Shown here: piece after piece, positions 60,448 to 64,000 of the stretch
How positions within the stretch are numbered: position 1 is the first letter of the stretch
Layout of the letters: every line of letters starts with the position of its first letter
Assembly: GCF_014649775.1 (NCBI RefSeq)
Contig: NZ_BMTR01000006.1
Span: forward strand, 372,001 to 436,000
Reading direction: 5' to 3'
Source of the DNA: Streptomyces longisporoflavus
GTDB taxonomy: Bacteria > Actinomycetota > Actinomycetes > Streptomycetales > Streptomycetaceae
Length of the DNA stretch: 64,000 nt
Position numbers and translations under genes: made by a program
Notes under the pieces: generated by a model
Told to the model about the DNA's origin: nothing
The model's input: the letters and a program-made list of their open reading frames with translations, nothing else
Databases searched by the model: none

Positions 60448-60538
60448 GGGGCCCCGAGGGGGCGTGGGGTTCGCGGAGTTAACGCGGGGCGTCGAGAGCG
60501 CCAACTCCCTTCGCGAGGGGGTTTCTTGACGCGGGCAT

Positions 60539-60559
60539 GGCCTCATACTCACTGAGGCC
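60539..60559 (+). other. Small hairpin upstream of the PI-PLC-like gene
   Basis: GGCCTC and GAGGCC arms around a 9-base loop, 34 bases before the start codon and just after a TTGACG hexamer (60526-60531). It may be a leader structure or the end of the nik operon. Confidence 0.35.
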
Positions 60560-60593
60560 CTCTCCTCACCCCTCGCCCCTTCCGGGAGTCCGC

Positions 60594-61451
60594 ATGGCAC
60601 TCGTCACCCGTCGTAGAGCCCTCACCCTCGGTGCCGCGCTCGCCGGCACCGCGGCCGTCCCCGCGTACGCGCAGGCGAGCGAGCGCGGCCACGGACCCCG
60701 CCCCCTGGTCCGTGCCCACGCGCACAACGACTACGAGCACCCCCGGCCCCTGCTCGACGCGCTCGACCACCGCTTCGGCAGCGTCGAGGCCGACATCTAC
60801 CTCGTCGACGGCGCGCTCCTGGTCGCTCACGACCCGATCGACCTCGACCCCGCCCGCACCCTCGAATCGCTCTACCTGGACCCCCTGGCGGCCCGCGTGC
60901 GCGCCAACCACGGTTCCGTCTACCGGGGCTACCAACGCACCCCCTTCCAGCTCCTGATCGACATCAAGACCGAGGGTGCGGCGACGTACCTCGAACTCGA
61001 CCGCCACCTGCGGCGCTACCGGCATCTGTTCACCACGTACACGCACGGCAAGGTCCACCGCGGACCCGTGACGGCGGTGATATCCGGCGACCGGGCCGCC
61101 CGCGCGCCGATGGAGGCCCAGCGCGTGCGCCGCGCCTTCTACGACGGCCGCCTCGCCGACCTGGGCAGTGCGGCGCCCGCCTCTCTCATCCCGCTGATCA
61201 GCGACAACTGGACCCTCAACTTCAGCTGGCAGGGCGTCGGCCCGATCCCCGCCGCCGAGCGCGACAAGCTGCGCGGCATCGTCTCGGCCGCCCACAAGCG
61301 CGGGCAGCGCGTCCGTTTCTGGGCCACGCCCGACCTGGCGGGACCGGCGCGCGACGCGGTGTGGGGCGAGCTCCTTGCCGCCGGGGTCGACCACTTGAAC
61401 ACGGACGATCTCGCGGGCCTCGAGGCGTTCCTCGACGCTCACGGGCGGTAG
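60594..61451 (+). CDS. Tat-exported PI-PLC/GDPD-like phosphodiesterase
   Basis: 285 aa. Start ATG 60594 behind GGGAG. Tat signal peptide TRRRALTLGAALAGTAAVPA cleaved at about AYA. The mature protein opens with AHAHNDYEHPRPLLDALDH and has VEADIYLVDGALLVAHD: the catalytic His plus metal Glu/Asp positions of PI-PLC/glycerophosphodiester phosphodiesterase barrels. It would hydrolyse a phosphodiester-linked polyol outside the cell. The upstream GTG-containing extension is not protein-like. Confidence 0.88.
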   Translation: MALVTRRRALTLGAALAGTAAVPAYAQASERGHGPRPLVRAHAHNDYEHPRPLLDALDHRFGSVEADIYLVDGALLVAHDPIDLDPARTLESLYLDPLAARVRANHGSVYRGYQRTPFQLLIDIKTEGAATYLELDRHLRRYRHLFTTYTHGKVHRGPVTAVISGDRAARAPMEAQRVRRAFYDGRLADLGSAAPASLIPLISDNWTLNFSWQGVGPIPAAERDKLRGIVSAAHKRGQRVRFWATPDLAGPARDAVWGELLAAGVDHLNTDDLAGLEAFLDAHGR

Positions 61452-61597
61452 AACCCGGCCCGGCGACGGCCGGGCCGGAGCAACGCCCCGGCACATAACA
61501 CCCGTTCGGAGGACATGCCGGTCGCCCGGACGGTCCCTCCGCTGCGCCACACTCGGCCCAGAGCCGCGGTGCGGACGTGGCGGAGGAGGTTGTCCCG

Positions 61598-61792
61598 ATG
61601 GCCGTTTCGGTCTCTGTGGTGCTGCTGCTGGTGATCCTCGCAGTGGTCTTTCTGCGCAATGGCGCGCTGAAGTTCTCGCACGCCCTGGTCTGTGCGCTGC
61701 TCGGCTTCTATCTGGCGAGTTCGAGCATGGCGCCGACCATCCACAACGGGGTCACGGCCGCGGCGGACATCGTCAGCGGCCTGCAGCCATGA
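61598..61792 (+). CDS. Small two-helix membrane protein
   Basis: 64 aa: helix 1 VSVVLLLVILAVVFL, basic loop, helix 2 ALVCALLGFYLASS, then a short C-terminus (TIHNGVTAAADIVSGL). GGAGGAGG lies 8 bases before the ATG. Function unknown; the strong ribosome-binding site and clear helices make it a real gene. Confidence 0.75.
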   Translation: MAVSVSVVLLLVILAVVFLRNGALKFSHALVCALLGFYLASSSMAPTIHNGVTAAADIVSGLQP

Positions 61793-61800
61793 TCGTTGCG

Positions 61801-61812
61801 TGTTCATGAACA
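61801..61812. promoter_or_regulatory. Perfect 12-bp palindrome upstream of a leaderless promoter
   Basis: TGTTCATGAACA is perfectly symmetric and lies 16 bp upstream of the -35 of the next gene. It is positioned like an activator or repressor site. Confidence 0.45.
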
Positions 61813-61827
61813 ACTGTCATCTTTCCA

Positions 61828-61856
61828 TGGACACTTCAAGGGTCTGGCCCTAGCTT
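61828..61856 (+). promoter_or_regulatory. Promoter of a leaderless secreted-protein gene
   Basis: TGGACA (61828-61833), 17-base spacer, TAGCTT (61851-61856), six bases, then ATG 61863. No ribosome-binding site. The best-formed leaderless promoter in the window. Confidence 0.7.
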
Positions 61857-61862
61857 CGGCCC

Positions 61863-63443
61863 ATGCCGCGTCGCAGAACCCTCAGCAGCGCCCTCGCCCT
61901 GACCGCACTCACGGTCTCGGCCGTGTCCTTCGCGTATCCCGCACAGGCGGACGACATACCGAAGGCTCCGGGGCACCGGCTCGTCGACCAGTACACCGGC
62001 ACACCCGCCGACGCCCGCCCGCTGCCCGGCGAACAGCCGCCCCAGCACCCGTATCTGGCCGCCAACGGCCGCAGCGGGATGCACGCGGACGCGGCGGGCA
62101 GCGGCACGTACCCCTGGAACGGACCGCTGGGGAAGAAGCCTCGGGTCAGCAGCGAGAAGATGGCGGCGCTCGGCGGTGAGTGCGCCACCGTCACCTTCGA
62201 CAGGGACGGCCGCATCGTCACCGTCTGCGGCACGTTCACCGGCTTCCTGGTCAAGCTGCTCGACCCGGACACCATGGCCACGCTCGCCGAGTACAAGCTC
62301 CCGCAGCGCCCCTCCACCGTCGAGGCCATCACGCGCCTGGACTTCTCCAAGATCTTCAAGGACACCTCGGGCGGCGCCTACTCCTATCTCGACGACAAGG
62401 ACCGGCTCGTCCTCGCCGACTCCCGCCAGCACATCGTCAGGCTCGCGCACGAGCAGAGGGCGGACGGCAGTTGGCGCTTCGTCGTCGACAAGGACTGGGA
62501 CCTGACGGCGCACGTCCCGCACGACTGCGTGTCCTGGGCCAATCTCTACCCGAGCGGCGAATGCGACCCGGTCACCTCGGTCATGCCCGACTGGGAGGGC
62601 CGCATCTGGTGGGTGACCCGGCAGGGACGCGTCGGGACCGTCGATCCCGGATCCGGCGACATCCGCTCCGTCCGCCTCGACGGCGAGGAGATCCAGAACT
62701 CCTTCTCCGTCGCCGAGGACGGCGTGTCCATCGTCTCCGACCACGCGCTCTACAGCTTCCGGGCCGGCGCGGACGGCACCCCCGAGACCGTCTGGCGCCA
62801 GACCTACGACCGGGGGACGGGCACCAAGCCCGGCTCGGTGAACCAGGGTTCGGGCACCACACCCGACCTCTTCGGCCAGGGCGACGACGACTACGTGGCC
62901 ATCACCGACAACGCCGACGACCGCATGAACGTCCTCGTCTACCGCAGGGGCGACGACGTCCCTGACGACAAGCGCCTCGTCTGCGAGGTCCCCGTCTTCG
63001 GCTCCGGCGCGTCCACCACCGACAACTCGCTGATCAGCTGGGGCAACAGCCTCGTCGTGGAGAACAACTACGGCTACGAGAACATCACCTCGCTCACCTT
63101 CGGGCGCAGCGTCGTCGGCGGCGTCAGCAGGATCGACGTACGCGAGGACGGCAGCGGCTGCGACACCGTGTGGGAGAGCGACGTCCGCGCCCCCTCGAAC
63201 GTGCCCAAGCTGTCGACCGCCTCAGGGCTGCTGTACTTCTACACGAAGGAGCCCAACAGCCTCGGCATCGACGCCTGGTACCTGACGGCCGTCGACTTCC
63301 GCACCGGCGAGACCAAGTGGAAGCGCCTCGCCGGCACGGGCATCGCGTACGACAACAACTGGGCCCCGGTCACCCTCGGGCCGGACGGCACCGCGTACGT
63401 GGGGGTGTTCAACGGCCTGGTGGCGGTGCGGGACGCCGAGTGA
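61863..63443 (+). CDS. Secreted beta-propeller-like protein of unknown function
   Basis: 526 aa. Sec-type signal peptide with cleavage after AYPAQA (about residue 29). The rest is made of repeated segments ending in W/Y-containing strands with Asp-Gly turns (FDRDGRIVTVCG, WEGRIWWVTRQGRVGTVDPG, DDYVAITDNADDRMNVLVY), the look of a PQQ/quinoprotein-like propeller, with four cysteines. No enzyme motif is recognised. Expressed from a leaderless promoter. Its stop is 16 bp from that of the convergent phosphodiester glycosidase. Confidence 0.8.
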   Translation: MPRRRTLSSALALTALTVSAVSFAYPAQADDIPKAPGHRLVDQYTGTPADARPLPGEQPPQHPYLAANGRSGMHADAAGSGTYPWNGPLGKKPRVSSEKMAALGGECATVTFDRDGRIVTVCGTFTGFLVKLLDPDTMATLAEYKLPQRPSTVEAITRLDFSKIFKDTSGGAYSYLDDKDRLVLADSRQHIVRLAHEQRADGSWRFVVDKDWDLTAHVPHDCVSWANLYPSGECDPVTSVMPDWEGRIWWVTRQGRVGTVDPGSGDIRSVRLDGEEIQNSFSVAEDGVSIVSDHALYSFRAGADGTPETVWRQTYDRGTGTKPGSVNQGSGTTPDLFGQGDDDYVAITDNADDRMNVLVYRRGDDVPDDKRLVCEVPVFGSGASTTDNSLISWGNSLVVENNYGYENITSLTFGRSVVGGVSRIDVREDGSGCDTVWESDVRAPSNVPKLSTASGLLYFYTKEPNSLGIDAWYLTAVDFRTGETKWKRLAGTGIAYDNNWAPVTLGPDGTAYVGVFNGLVAVRDAE

Positions 63444-63459
63444 ACACCCCCGCCTCCGG

Positions 63460-64000
63460 CTAGCCCCGGGAGAACACGCCGATGCCATTGGCCACCGGGC
63501 GTTCCGCGCCGCCGCTGGGGTTGTTGCGTACGGTGACGGCCTGCGCGCCCGGTGCTCTGGCGACCAGGGTGGCGGAGGAGACCAGGGTGGAGGAACCGCC
63601 GCCGTCCAGGCTGAAGCCGTCCCGTGCGCCAAGACCCCGCAGGGTGTCGGCCACTTCGGCGACGGTGAGGCCCGTACGGAACTCGGGGGAGCCGTCGAGG
63701 GACAGGAGGAGCAGGCGCCGGCCGTTGTCGGAGATGCCTGCGGCCGTGCGCACGGCCGAGGTGACGGAGTCGAGGCCGGACAGCGGGGCGCCGCCCCGCA
63801 GGACCGGATAGCCGCCGAGCGCGAAGCGGAACGGCATGCGCGATTCGGCGGCCACCAGGCGGTGCCGCACGTGCACCCGGTCGCCGATCGAGAGTTTGCG
63901 CAGCTCCTGGGCGCCCGCCTCGCGTCCGACCAGGACCGTGCTGCCGGCGGCCACCGGACCGCTGCCGGGGGTGCCCGCGGACTCCACGACACGGCCGCCG
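63460..64000 (-). CDS. Phosphodiester glycosidase (NAGPA domain), 3' part
   Basis: About 180 residues visible; the 5' end lies beyond the window (the frame is open at base 64000). The NAGPA/DUF2233 signature is present: LLLLSLDGSPEFR, the active-site-like FSLDGGGSSTLV and the C-terminal RPVANGIGVFSRG. Proteins of this family remove N-acetylglucosamine-1-phosphate or act as sugar-phosphodiesterases outside the cell and are usually secreted. Signal peptide not visible. Confidence 0.85.
   Translation of the reverse strand, partial: GGRVVESAGTPGSGPVAAGSTVLVGREAGAQELRKLSIGDRVHVRHRLVAAESRMPFRFALGGYPVLRGGAPLSGLDSVTSAVRTAAGISDNGRRLLLLSLDGSPEFRTGLTVAEVADTLRGLGARDGFSLDGGGSSTLVSSATLVARAPGAQAVTVRNNPSGGAERPVANGIGVFSRG

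Noticed and set aside
61801..61812. TGTTCATGAACA as an SOS (LexA) or PhoP box
   Set aside because: It lacks the spacing of the actinobacterial LexA box and the direct-repeat layout of PhoP boxes.

Overview
This is chromosomal DNA from a high-GC actinomycete, almost certainly Streptomyces or a close relative. The evidence is very high third-position GC, GTG/TTG starts, ATGA/GTGA stop-start overlaps, very rare TTA codons, a Streptomyces-type Nur box, a SigB/SigF-type sigma factor and sugar importers that lack their own ATPase. No rRNA, tRNA, prophage, insertion sequence or CRISPR array was seen. The window holds about 58 protein genes, one gene remnant and several well-formed regulatory sites.

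Layout. 1-11.3 kb: end of an antigen-85-like esterase, a fatty acyl desaturase divergent from crotonyl-CoA carboxylase/reductase (ccr, with a TTA codon), a polysaccharide-deacetylase lipoprotein coupled to a small secreted protein, an ABC exporter, a DUF664/DinB protein, a remnant of a VanX-like dipeptidase, a TetR regulator divergent from an FMN reductase with two palindromic operators, a TTA-containing MFS exporter and an SRPBCC protein. 11.3-15.6 kb: a YoaK membrane protein and a coupled esterase/metallo-beta-lactamase-fold pair divergent from an XRE/MmyB-type regulator. 15.5-21.7 kb: a ROK repressor and a sugar importer plus GH1 beta-glucosidase operon ended by a 16-bp hairpin. 21.8-24.5 kb: SPW-repeat membrane protein, VOC protein and sigma factor (stress-type cluster). 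24.7-28.2 kb: quaternary-amine (OpuC/Osm-type) transporter whose ATPase gene faces the rest of the operon.

28.2-45.9 kb is the centrepiece, a complete L-rhamnose locus. On the minus strand lie a secreted GH78 rhamnosidase, rhamnose isomerase and the bifunctional aldolase/dehydrogenase RhaEW. A hairpin and about 580 bp of repeats follow, then rhamnulokinase and lutABC (lactate oxidation). On the plus strand lie the importer RhaTPQS and a LacI regulator. The two divergent promoters each carry a LacI-type palindrome just after the predicted start of transcription. RhaEW would release DHAP and L-lactate, and LutABC would take lactate to pyruvate, so the whole sugar is accounted for. The repeats combine single-base-loop G-quadruplex runs, hexamer and heptamer arrays and a 29-bp tandem repeat whose units can each form a hairpin, one with a compensatory base change.

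45.9-55.1 kb: S33 peptidase, PIG-L deacetylase, enoyl-CoA hydratase behind two identical-architecture palindromes, a dienoyl-CoA-reductase-like SDR, a thioredoxin-reductase-like flavoprotein divergent from an XRE-cupin regulator, and a quinone oxidoreductase plus paired acyl-CoA dehydrogenase operon. 55.2-60.4 kb: a five-gene ABC importer behind a near-perfect Nur box, hence probably nickel (nikABCDE). 60.6-64 kb: a Tat-exported PI-PLC-like protein, a tiny membrane protein, a secreted beta-propeller-like protein with a leaderless promoter, and the 3' part of a phosphodiester glycosidase gene.
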